Shown one piece after another: positions 21,740-32,479 of a stretch of DNA of 53,631 nt. The first letter of the stretch is position 1, and each line of letters begins with the position of its first letter. Source of the stretch: Nemertoderma westbladi (taxonomy: Eukaryota; Xenacoelomorpha; Nemertodermatida; Nemertodermatidae); the NCBI GenBank assembly GCA_032718475.1, contig JAUCBJ010002158.1:1-53631 (forward strand), given 5' to 3'. The position numbers were made by a program, and so were the translations under genes. Under the pieces are notes generated by a model. It saw only the letters and a list, made by a program, of their open reading frames with translations, was not told where the DNA came from and ran no database searches.

Positions 21740-23214
21740 CAGTTAGGTACAATGGCCAAATCTGGCAACCTCAAAAGTTGCCACATATGGCAATGTTTAT
21801 TGCCAAATCTGGCAACTTTTGGTTTTTCTAATTTTCGCACGCCCAGAAGCAAAATCGCATTTTGGTAAATAGGTAAGTGAAAAGAGCGCGAAATTTAAAT
21901 ATAATTCACCGTATAAGAAAAAAAATCATCGTCTGAATTTCTCTTAGCAATAGGCCGAAATGTGCCTAAAATAATTATTGCCATTTTTGGCAACCATTAG
22001 AATTAAAGAAAAATAATGGTCAGATGGTTGCCATTTTTGGCAACAATTATCAATTATCATTGTGCAGCCATGTCAGTAACTTTGTCATTGTAAAGTACTT
22101 CAAAATTGCTTACTGCTTGCTTACACTTGTCGAGTTGTGATGATTTATAAACAAAACATTAGTTGATGAAATGTCAGAATGTATTTGACTGTTTGATATG
22201 TTGTTAATATGTTAATGGAAAGATGAATGAGTCTGTAACAGATTATCTGTTTGTACAGATACCGTACTGGTAGACTGGTATATGGCAGATATGGTATAGG
22301 CAGATAGGCATACACAAAACTAAAGAATCACATGCTTCAAAGGCTGAAGTGGAAATAAACGTAATAATATTTGACAACGTCAGAGCGTGAACAGGCATAA
22401 CGTGAACATCACCAAAAGGAAGCAAGAAGGCAAGGGGGCATTAAAGTTTGAGAAACGGCGTGACAGAAGAAAAATAGTGGCAAAATTTAGAAAGACTGAG
22501 AAAACCAAAACGCGTGTTAAGGGATTCAACCAAATTGTTTCTAGTAGGCCCTAATGAAAAACGGGATGAAATTATTTTCATTATATGTTTGTATGTTATG
22601 TTATGTACTGATGTAGGAATGGAAAGATAGATATACTGAACTGACATAAGAGCAGAAGAGTGAAGGATGATTTAGATTGCTGGGCAATTGTATCAGCATT
22701 ACACAGTTATAATCTTTAACTACTAAACTATTATTGGTACAAACAACAATCAACCACCTCCCCAAGTGCCAAGCAGCGCCAGAGATTACTAGCAAAAATA
22801 AACTATCACCAGTCAGTCTGTGTTTGTGTTATTGACTCTCATTCTCACCTCATTTATTAGGATATATTGCTGTATTGGTTAGAACTTAGAATATGCCACT
22901 ACCGGTCTGGTATAAGATAAGTATAACCTGTAACCTGGCCCTATCCCTTTTTTCTAGGCCTAACATTAACATTTCAGGATCTAAGGAATGACCATACTGC
23001 CATCAGGCCATAGAAGGACTTAATGACGCAGAACCATATCCCATATAGCCTAAGCCATACAGCCATATTCAATGAGTTAGTTAAGTTGCCAAATATGGCA
23101 ACAACGGCTTTATATAGTTGCCAAATCAGGCAATCAGAAATGTTGCCAGATTTTGCTTGGTTGCCAAATATGGCAATCACAATCATTGCCAGATTTGGCC
23201 ATTGTACCTAACTG
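21740..23214. mobile_element. 1.48-kb TIR element, CAGTTAGGTACAATGGCC ends, 5-bp TSD
   Basis: CAGTTAGGTACAATGGCCAA begins at 21740 and its inverted copy ends at 23214, with flanking ATGAT at 21735-21739 and 23215-23219. Both subterminal zones are filled with TTGCCAAATTTGGCAA-type palindromes (for example 21770-21830, 21980-22060, 23085-23200). It is inserted inside the 19844-23918 element and so is younger. No transposase domain is visible. Confidence 0.9.
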
Positions 23215-24234
23215 ATGATGAACAGAACAGATGAATGCCAGAATATGTAAACTTCCAAATTCTGGAATTGGTTCAACATCTACAAGATATAATAGGCCTT
23301 CCTGAGTCTGTGACTGTGCAGCTGTGTGAGCTTGAATCTCGCAACAGTGAGGATTTGGTCTACTGTTCTTCTTACCAACAGTAAGGCTGTAAGGATAGTG
23401 AATTTATCTAGTCTTCTGCATTTTTCTCACCAATCACTAACGGAGTTATAAAGTTATTGACTGTAAGTTGCTGTGCTGTAAGGTTAAGCCTACCCTGCAT
23501 ACATGTCATGTCACAGGTTACACTGGTCACCCATTCTCACCAAGCTCTATAAGCACTAAGCAGCAAAGCCTACTGCTACACCCTACTGCTGGCAGGCTGG
23601 TGATGTTGTAGAGACTGGCGAAATTTGAGGTTTTGTCTCAAATTTGAGGTTTAACCTCAAATTTCAATTTTCGCCCCCAATAAAAGCATGTTTGCATCGG
23701 TGAAATATTTTATTGCATCGATAAAAGTTCTTATTTTACATTATATTTTAACATATTAAAAGTAGAAGTTGCTCCAACAGTTTCCCTAAGTCGCAGCAAC
23801 ACTCGATATTATGAGTCTAAAAATACCTCAAATTTGAACAAAAAACCCCAATTTTCGACAGTCTATTACCAGAATTCGAAATTTGGGGTAACCCCAAAAT
23901 TGATGATCTCCCTGACTGTTCCAAGCGGTTCAGTACTAAAATAAGACAATACGGTAGTATGTTCAATAAACAACCCACAACCATCAAATGCTTTCAACAG
24001 TAATGTATCCTATACCTGTATACTCTATATAGAGGAATACGCTAAGACTACATATTCTTCACTTTATGCGTTGCGGGCGGTAAAATGTGTTAATAATTAA
24101 TGTTTAGAGTTCAAAAATAGTTTACAATAAGGAAATAGGCCGATGGTTCTTATCGATTCTCTATGCTTTTTATTGCCTTTGTTCACGATAAGGCAAGGGA
24201 GGATATACTGTATTTAATATGTTAACCCCTTGAC

Positions 24235-26910
24235 GAACTAAGTCTTCTTCAAGCTAAGCAGGTGATGGTGATAGCGAATTCTTAAAAAAAGGTCAGAATG
24301 TATAGTTATACACAAACAGAGACAAAGTATTGAAATTTATAATGTGATCAAATCTTACATTGTTGTATGGCCCAGAGCAGGGCGTTTCTTAGGTAGTTAC
24401 AGAGTTAAGAAGATATCATATCAAGGTTAACATTAAGGTATTCGTATATTGGATAGCACAAGTACTGTACCTACTGTACGTACACCATATACTACACACA
24501 CAAGCACATGCAACTCACTAGAATGTATAATGTCACATCACAGCTGTCACAGCATGACACTGACACATTTACAACAAAAGTTCGGTAAATATACCAATAT
24601 ACAGATATATGCCTGCAAGCTGCAACTCAGCAACTACAACCACTCTCTCTCCAGCTCTCTGCCAGTCTGCAGCTGCTCTTCCTCTATCAGAATAAAAAAT
24701 GCCAAAAACGGCAGGTCAAAAACTTCCAATTTTGGAACTAGAGGTTACAGTATCAAAATTTTAATCATAAAAAACCAAAAGCATGGTGAATTTTTTTTTA
24801 TCTCGGTCAAAAGTTTCTAAATGCATCAAAATATAATTTTTTGTAAAATTTAGTTAACCCCAGCCAATATTGGCTGACCCTGGACAGAAAATATATCAAA
24901 AATTCCAATTTTGGCATGAAAACTTCCAATTTTGAAAAATGCCAATTTTGGCATAGATCAGCTCTACATGTCAATATTGACAATGTGCCCGACTGTATAT
25001 GGTATACAGCTATACTGTAAACCTACTCTTAGCACTGTCTGGCTGTGGACAAATGGAAACGGACAGATTGAGCATTACCATTAAAAACATACAGACATGA
25101 CTTGTTTCAAAAGTTTTTCAATTGTCAGATTCTTAGGTAGGCTAATGCTGTAATGACCTGAATCCGTACCAGTCAGCCAGTGGGGGCAATTTTTTGTTGA
25201 TTTTCCCTATGCCGGTGGTGAAACACTTATGCTTTTAAAATTAGGCCCTAGCCCTACCATTATGGGTATTTATCTATGCCTATGGAGAAAGACATATACT
25301 TTTAATTACCATTCTGCTATTTATCTATGCCTGCCTACCTGCGGCTGCGGGGAAATACTTATACTTTTAATTACCATTCTGCTGTTCTGGCTATTTATCT
25401 ATGCCCTTGATGAAACACTTTAATAACTATTTTAAACTATATATGATATTTAAAAATTTTATGTTGATTTTAATTTAATAAACCGAAAATAAGAGGCCTA
25501 CCGGTATCCTATATAATTTTTGCAACCGGGAGCCATGCCACTAGACTGCTAGATGATCTTGTAGCTTGTGGTTCCTTACTGCTGTACTGCGAGCGCAGTT
25601 ACCTCTGTCTGTCTGTACCTTTAAAGACTCGCACTTTATATCAAGGTCAATATTCAATAGGTTGGACTTTGGACGCGGTAGCCCAGTGTAACGGTAGGTG
25701 GTAGGATACCAGGCTACAAAGACAAAGTACTGTACAGGCCTAAAAGTACAGAGAGCCTGAAAGGTAACGGTACGGAATGCTGTACAGCAGTAATTACAGA
25801 CAGTAGGCATACCCTCCATATCCATTGCACAATGTACTGGACATATGATTTTGGCCTATGTGTTGTGTGTAGTCCACCTCAGGACTGCAGGAGGAGTGCG
25901 TACTACATGAAAAATATACATTGGGACAATATTTTTTCTCACGTGCTCCACGAAGGGAAAATCGATCTCTCATGACAAATGTTTTTAACATCATTAAGTA
26001 GGCCTACCTATGCTGGACTCTCTGTATATCGAATTTCAGTTATATTTAATGAAAATTGAGTAAAAAATGTCGCTCATTTTAAAATTAGATTTTTTGCAAA
26101 AAATATAAGAACTCTTGAGTTTGTGACGTGCTGCGCGAAGCGGTATTAGCAATATATTGAAATTTTTGTTTTCCAAGTTGGTCACTATAGGTTGAACAAA
26201 GCCTGTTAAAATTTTAGGAGCGTTCTGATAAAAAATGTTGACAGTGGAGTGTGGAGAGGAGTGTATCACTGGTACACGGATTCAGGATAGAGCGCGCAAT
26301 TTAATGAGATCTGAATTTGAAAACAGTCGGTTTGCCTACTTCTGTACTTTTTAAATGCTGAAATGTTAAAATTTTCGGGGTAAATCTTTTCGACCTACGC
26401 GTAGGCCTACGCGTAGCTACGCGTAGTTCGCAACATTGTCATATATCACCAGTTTCAGAGTTTTAACAATAACTACGCGTAGGTCCTACGCGACCTACGC
26501 GTAGGTCCTACGCGACCTACGCGTAGGTCCTACGCGACCTACGCATAGGTGCTACTCATAACTATGCCTATACGTCGTTTATAATTAAGGCCTACGTATT
26601 CCAAGCGGTTCAGTACTAAAATAAGACAATACGGTAGTATGTTCAATAAACAACCCACAACCATCAAATGCTTTCAACAGTAATGTATCCTATACCTGTA
26701 TACTCTATATAGAGGAATACGCTAAGACTACATATTCTTCACTTTATGCGTTGCGGGCGGTAAAATGTGTTAATAATTAATGTTTAGAGTTCAAAAATAG
26801 TTTACAATAAGGAAATAGGCCGATGGTTCTTATCGATTCTCTATGCTTTTTATTGCCTTTGTTCACGATAAGGCAAGGATATACTGTATTTAATATGTTA
26901 ACCCCTTGAC
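24235..26910. repeat. right copy of the tandem duplication (without insertions)
   Basis: This copy preserves the empty target sites CACAATGTACTGG (near 25830) and TATTCCAAGCGG (near 26600) of the two elements found in the left copy. It also carries two extra 22-bp units of the CTACGCG array. An open frame of 123 codons at 24449-24820 is duplicated from 15666-16037 but has a TTG start, no domain and only neutral conservation, so it is not called a gene. Confidence 0.9.
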
Positions 26911-27509
26911 AAGGGAAGGGGGAGACTAAATTGTCTACCATGATTGGCTGCACTTGTTATTTGACCAAACAATTTGATTATATGCAGTATTTATCAACTT
27001 TCGCTTAACCTCTTCACCGGTAGACTGGTCGCTTTATTTACTACTGTTCAATATTTAAGTAATCCAATGGAAACAAAGATACTTGAATCATGAGACGTGA
27101 ATTTTAAGTTTACTTTTTATTCATCCTCTGTGTTTGTATGTGAAAGAGCCGAATATTATTTATTACCATGGTGCTGTATGTAGAGATATGAGTTTCCGAT
27201 TCTGTTATTACATTTGTCTGATAATCAGATACCTGACATATACCGATACTGCCTAACAACTCAACCCTACCGGACCTGAAATGAAAAATCATTGTTATCA
27301 GGACTGCTACGCGTAGCTACGCGTAGCACCTACGCGTAGTTTCAAAATAACTACGCGTAGTTTTAAAACACCTACGCGTAGTTGTTCAAAAGGCAGTAAG
27401 TCTGGCCCTACCGGTAAATTACAGGAATGGAAGTTACAAACTACGCGTAGCTACGCGTAGCTGCGCGTAGCTACGCGTAGGCCTACGCGTAGGTCGAAAA
27501 GATTTACCC
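26378..27509. mobile_element. CTACGCGTAG TIR element, uninterrupted copy, 9-bp TSD
   Basis: Terminal inverted repeats GGGTAAATCTTTTCGACCTA continue into CTACGCGTAGG arrays at both ends. Exact 9-bp flanks AAATTTTCG lie at 26369-26377 and 27510-27518. The element is 1132 bp. The palindrome CTACGCGTAG occurs more than ten times near the ends. A 9-bp duplication and long inverted repeats fit a non-autonomous Mutator-like (MULE) element; the second copy shows only 8 matching bases, so this is not certain. No coding capacity. Confidence 0.88.
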
Positions 27510-28412
27510 AAATTTTCGTGCTCGCTATACGTTCGCATCTTGATCACATCTACATTTAAAAACAGTCAGTTTGACGTTGACCTACTACTACAGTACTATC
27601 TGGGTAAATCTTTTCGACCTACGCGTAGGCCTACGCGTAGTTCGCAACATTGGGTCATATATATCACCAGTTTAAGAGTTTTAACATTAACTACGCGTAG
27701 GTGCTATGCGTAGCTACGCGTAGGTCCTACGCGACCTACGCGTAGGTGCTATGTATAACTACGCGTAGGTCCTACCCATACTGCCATAACTATGCCTATA
27801 CGTCGTTTATCATTAGTAGGCCTACGTATTCCAAGCGGTTCAGTACTAAAATAAGACCATACGGTAGGTTCAATAAACAACCCACAACCAAATGCTTTCA
27901 ACAGTAATGCATCCTATACCTGTATACTCTATATAGAGGAATACGCTAAGACTACATATTCTTCACTTCATGCGTTGCGGGTGCTAAAATATGTTACCGG
28001 TAATAATGTTTAGAGTTCAAAAATAGTTTACAAAGGAAATAGGCCGATGGTTCTTATCGATTCTCTATGCTTTATATTGCCTGTGTTCACGATAGGGCTG
28101 GCAAGGATATATTTAATATGTTAACCCCTTGACAGGGGGAGACTAAATTGTCTACCATGATTGGTTGCACTTGTTATTTCACCAAACAATTGAATTTTAT
28201 GCAGTATTTATCAGCTTTCGCTTAAACACTTCACTGGTAGATTGGTAGCTTACTACTGTAGAATATTTCAATAATCCAATGGAAACAAAGATACTTGAAT
28301 CATGAGACGTGAATTTTAAGTCTACTTTTTATTCATCCTGTGTTTGTATGTGAAAGAGTGAAAGAGCCGAATATTATTTATTTCCAGCAGTCCAGTGCTG
28401 TATGTAGAGATA

Positions 28413-29596
28413 TGTACGCGCTTTTGAAGACCTTTAGCAGTTTAACCTGCTAAAATTTATATGTCTTTTGGTTTATAAATAGACTTTTAGTAAATGACAA
28501 GCATCCAATACCAATAAACACAACATTAGCCGAAGCCAGCCTAGTGCGCGTCCATTCACCCGCTGGATATACCCGGGAGACTGGATTCGGATGGGGCTTA
28601 GATTTTATTATTGCAGTGAAGCCTACTGTATTATTCGATTGATCGTTAATAAATAATTTCTGACCAATATTATTCACTTTCGGGAAATATTAACAGTTCC
28701 TTTAGGACGTGGCGCTCTATCTAGGTAAACAGAGATATGACTTATACTAAACACAACGGTAAGGCTTATGTTTCACGTATAAGGCGCATTCTTTAGGAAA
28801 TGCTTTGTTATCAGCCACAATCATACACACTACCGGTACCGCACAATACTGCACACTTATCTGCTGACCGTCAATGAATTTGATCACACATAAAGAGAAC
28901 AGCAATTGACTCATGTAGTGCCTATCAAATAGCATTAGGTTCACTACAAACCACGATAACATAAGTCGCAATTGTTATATGTAACCTGTCTCTCTAACCT
29001 GTAGTGTATCAAGAAAATTGGGAAATTTTGGTTCTTTATAGATGTTCTCCAAATAATAATATTCAACCAACTGATACAAATAATAACAACAGTAAAAAGC
29101 ATTAAGACGGTAGGTTAAGATATGATATGATTGTTTGGTTAGTTGATAATTATGGCGATAACAGTTATACGTTCTATAATCTACGCCTACTAATGTTTTA
29201 CTAAAAGTCTGAAACACCGAGTCATTCCAAAAGCCGATGTTCTTGGCCTAGAAGGAACAACAACAACAGTAACACTGAAACAGTAAGAATGAACACGCCT
29301 AGCACGATCTGTAGAATATCTCCACATCGACAGTAAAAATCGCCCTGATTGGCTGTTATTCTAAACAAAGAACCATGTGTCCAATGGCCGTTTCCATGCC
29401 AGCAACCAGCTGTTAGATGTCGTAATCTGAATCATCAAGGCTACACTGTGCTAGAGTATTTGACGCATTGCGGGTTTTATGCCTTGCCATGTCCCCCAAA
29501 GCACACATATAGAAGAATGACTTTTATGTCCGTTAAAACACCTATAACGGTACTTTGCGGGCGAGGGGACTGATTATATCCGCAAAAGCTTTTACA
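28413..29596. mobile_element. 1.18-kb non-autonomous DNA element, TGTA...TACA ends
   Basis: Termini TGTACGCGCTTTTG and, inverted, TGTAAAAGCTTTTG match at 11 of 14 bases. AGATA (AGATATG if the last two bases belong to the host) flanks both sides, and the uninterrupted copy at 27183 reads GTAGAGATATGAG, proving the insertion. An inverted second copy is at 47856-49116. The 74-codon frame at 29349-29573 is not maintained in the second copy, so the element is treated as non-coding. Confidence 0.85.
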
Positions 29597-29688
29597 AGAT
29601 ATGAGTTTCCGATTCTGTTATTCCTTGCCTGATAATCAGATACCTGACATATACCAATACTTGCCTAACAACTCAACCCTACCGGGCC

Positions 29689-31582
29689 TATTCGAAGAGA
29701 CAGCAACAATACCTGCAATATCTTACTGTAAAGTTTGTAAATCAAATCATAAATCCGACCTTCTCACCAAAACAGTAAACTCTAAGTAAGCGAATATATT
29801 GCAGTATCGATCTCTTATAACCGGTGAGGCAGAAAACAGTCTACGAGCAGACAAACTTCGATGAAACAAAATCCCGCGCAGCGAATCCTAAAATCAGGCT
29901 GACTCACTGACGGACTAAGGGGCTCGTACACTTTGCCGCGGTGTGATTTATATGGTTTGGGCGAAGAGACGCTAGCTAGGTACACAGGCAGAGATTTGGA
30001 GATGTCTAACTAGCGGGCAAAGCACAGTACGGACAAAAGTTAATTTTATATATTTTGAGGTGTAAATAATTTCTAACGCGCGTGTGTTAATTCTGAACGG
30101 TCAAAAACAGTTTTGCTCCTTCACATATATAATTACTGGGTACGGTGTGCATTTTACGAATATTCTAATTTTGTAACTTGTAGGTCCAATACTCACGAAT
30201 GATAAGGTTCCTTCCCCTCTTGCGTATTTCCAGGACTCAAATTCAGGCATAAAGTTAATGCTACGCCCAGAATTCGGCAATTTTAATTTACCAGGTCCCT
30301 GATACTAAGAAGAGATGTGTTAGTTTACTACTGTAGGCGTACAGTTACTAATAGCTATCCTGGCTCCTATCTAGAATTTTAGTCACCCAGGTAGTCCGGG
30401 TAACTTCCTATTAGGGCGTTGGCGGGGACACGGTAGATGTTAGTATCCCTAATAGCCTCAATTTATTTGCGCCTAGCTGTAAACTGCCCTACCGCCTGAA
30501 CGGTACAATCCCAATTCAGGTGAAAACACAGCAACCCCCCTAGCCTACAAGTTCTAATGCAATGGACACTGTCGTACTACAAATAGTCGCACACACACCT
30601 GCACTTAGCAAGAGTTAGGCGTACAGTTTGCTGCACCCTACCAATTTGTATGCTTCGTACCGGTGTGCCTACGTCCTATCTGCGTACTAGTATCTGCCTG
30701 CGCTCTCTCTCCCCCCGTAGGAATGTGAAGGTCTACTGTGGGTTTTCCTGAATCGAGACAGTACAGTCCCTAAGATGTAATTTTAGGCTCACAGCGTGTC
30801 ACTACTTCTACCTTTTGATCTTTTGGTCTTATACTTAGGTAGCAAGGCGTCGAACGCTGTCTAACCTTTCAGGCGATGGGCGAATAACTCAAGATGGTAT
30901 TGCGGGTTGTCTCTTGCCTACATTCCCGTGATGTTCCCGTTCATTGCTGCGGCCCGATCTCTAGCTGGCCATCCTGTCCCTTAGCTGGGTTCACCGTAGT
31001 GAATCATGGTAAAAGAAAAGCAGATAGCGGTATTTCTGAATTTATTGCAGATAATAATACAAAATGTAATCTGAATACTAATGACAGAATAAACAAATAT
31101 CAGATAACTCAGAGAGATAGATTATGGTATATAACTAATGAACAAATCGCACCTTTATATAGCAAATTTGTGCTGCAATCAATCGAGAAATTTCTCGATT
31201 GTTCTATAGGTTCTAACAAGGTTTTAAAGATAGCTATTGGTCCAGCTAATGTATAACTTGCACGACATTGGATACAATCTAATAACTGCAGTCTCATTGG
31301 TTAATCTAGGTACAAACGAATGCAATTTAATTTGTAGCGGTCAATTTAAATGAGTTGAAATTCTGCACAAAAAATAATTCGCACTTACTAGGATTCGAAC
31401 TCAATACCTACTACATATATAATTTCCAACGCTCTACCGACTGAGCTACTGAACCACTTGACCAATAGGCGTTCAAATGATAGAACAAATACGAATGAGA
31501 ACTCAAAGCAATCTTTACAAAGTTAATTCGAATAAAAATAAAATTTTGAAAATCCACGGCATTTAGGGAATATAATTCTATA
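29689..31582 (-). repeat. 3' LTR of the BEL/Pao element
   Basis: 1894 bp, nearly identical to 44595-46494. In the coding (minus) direction it starts TATAGAATTATATTCC and ends CTCTTCGAATA, i.e. TAT...ATA ends rather than the usual TG...CA. A short purine-rich GGAGCGG directly precedes it (31583-31589) and could be the polypurine tract. A tRNA-like block lies at 31381-31457. A 120-codon plus-strand frame (30894-31256) is shared with the other LTR but runs antisense and has no recognised domain. Confidence 0.92.
31381..31457 (-). other. tRNA-like sequence with Pol III A and B box motifs, in 3' LTR
   Basis: On the minus strand TAGCTCAGTCGGTAGAGCG is a textbook D-arm/A-box, and GAGTTCGAATCC downstream matches the B-box/T-loop. 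The acceptor ends do not pair and the anticodon and T stems are weak, so a functional tRNA is unlikely. Translating it gives the peptide GSVAQSVER typical of tRNA-derived repeats. It may be a captured tRNA or SINE head. Confidence 0.7.
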
Positions 31583-32479
31583 CCGCTCCATGAAAACAGG
31601 ATATTATCGTGCATAAAATATACGGTTTTCACCAATAATCAATTAAACTATAGAATACTTAGGGCGTACTTACATATTTACAAATTAAATTTCAAATAAT
31701 ACTTCCTTTCTACGTAATGATTCGATACAAAAATAATTACAAATTCAAACTTTGCGTATTTAAGGTTTTACTAAGTAAGTACAATATAAATCTAAATTAA
31801 ATTCACCAATATAAATCTATTGCATCTCAATATTGCATAAATTCAAACAATTACAAATACAAATAAATGAAAACAATAAGAAAGGCTCGCGAGTTTTCCA
31901 TCTACTATTGCATCTCAAATATTGCATAAATTCAAGTAATTACAAATACTTTCGTACCTAAATGTAGATTGCATAAGTTTGGAATAATTACAAATATGAG
32001 TCTTTCTAAGCACAAAACTTTCTAACTATAAAACTTTCTAAATACAAAATATAACACTTTACAAATGAAACTATAAGAAAGGCCCACGAGTCTTCCATCT
32101 ACTCTTACTTTCTATTTCACTGTAAATACAAATACTGCTTATAAGATATAAATTGCATAATATTCGGAACAATATAAATTGCATAAGTTCGGAATAATTA
32201 CAAATATCAAATATAAATTCTTACTAAATATAAATCTTTACTAAATATAAATATAAACTGCATAAGTTTAGAATAATATAAACTCCTTTGCATCTCAAAT
32301 ATGAAACATAAATCTTTCAAATATAAGTTCCTTCTAAATATAAACTTTCTAAATTTCATAAATTTGGAACAATACAAATTGCTTAAGTTCGGAATAAACA
32401 CAAATATAAATATAAATTCAAATAAATCACAAATCATAAGAAAGGCTCACGAGTCTTCCGTCCACCCTTGCCCTCCCTT
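31583..32479. other. 3' untranslated region of the BEL/Pao element, AT-rich degenerate repeats
   Basis: Made of diverged units resembling TTGCATAAATTC, GGAATAATTACAAAT and AATATAAAT, with three copies of the GGCTCRCGAGTCTTCC motif (31882, 32079, 32442). No coding signal is visible on the element strand; plus-strand frames are shadows. Confidence 0.6.

Larger units (their letters stand above)
19844..23918. mobile_element. 4.08-kb TIR element, CAGTCAGGGAGATCATCAA ends, 5-bp TSD
   Basis: The ends CAGTCAGGGAGATCATCAA and its reverse complement are flanked by TTCCA at 19839-19843 and 23919-23923. The empty site with one TTCCA is present in the right duplicate near 26600. Inside both ends are many copies of CTCAAATTTGAG/CCTCAAATTT, a family-specific palindrome. 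The interior holds a 273-bp inverted-repeat element (20524-20796) and a nested CAGT element (21740-23214). No transposase frame is visible; short frames inside have no recognisable domains. Confidence 0.93.
15452..24234. repeat. left copy of a 2.64-kb tandem duplication, expanded by insertions
   Basis: The sequence starting GAACTAAGTCTTCTTCAAGC at 15452 starts again at 24235. Without the two insertions (17054-19113 and 19844-23918, each with a 5-bp duplication) this copy is 2638 bp. The right copy is 2676 bp; the 38-bp difference is accounted for by four indels seen by eye (+44 at 26490-26535, -8 near 25697, +6 near 25250, -4 near 26877). Elsewhere the two copies are nearly identical. The right breakpoint falls inside the CTACGCGTAG element that begins at 19662. 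Confidence 0.9.
19662..24234. mobile_element. truncated copy of the CTACGCGTAG element (interrupted)
   Basis: Begins GGGTAAATCTTTTCGACCTA after AAATTTTCG, exactly as the complete copy at 26378, and runs through CTACGCG arrays to 19843. It is interrupted by the 19844-23918 element and resumes at 23924. It is cut at 24234 by the tandem-duplication breakpoint, so it lacks its right terminal repeat. Confidence 0.85.

Noticed and set aside
29349-29573. 74-codon frame in the 1.18-kb element
   Set aside because: The inverted copy at 47856-49116 does not keep the frame open.
30894-31256. 120-codon plus-strand frame present in both LTRs (also 45806-46168)
   Set aside because: Conservation is trivial because LTRs are copied from one template; it is antisense to the element and shows no domain. 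It stays only as a remark.
31381-31457. Functional tRNA gene
   Set aside because: A-box and B-box are clear but acceptor, anticodon and T stems do not pair properly.
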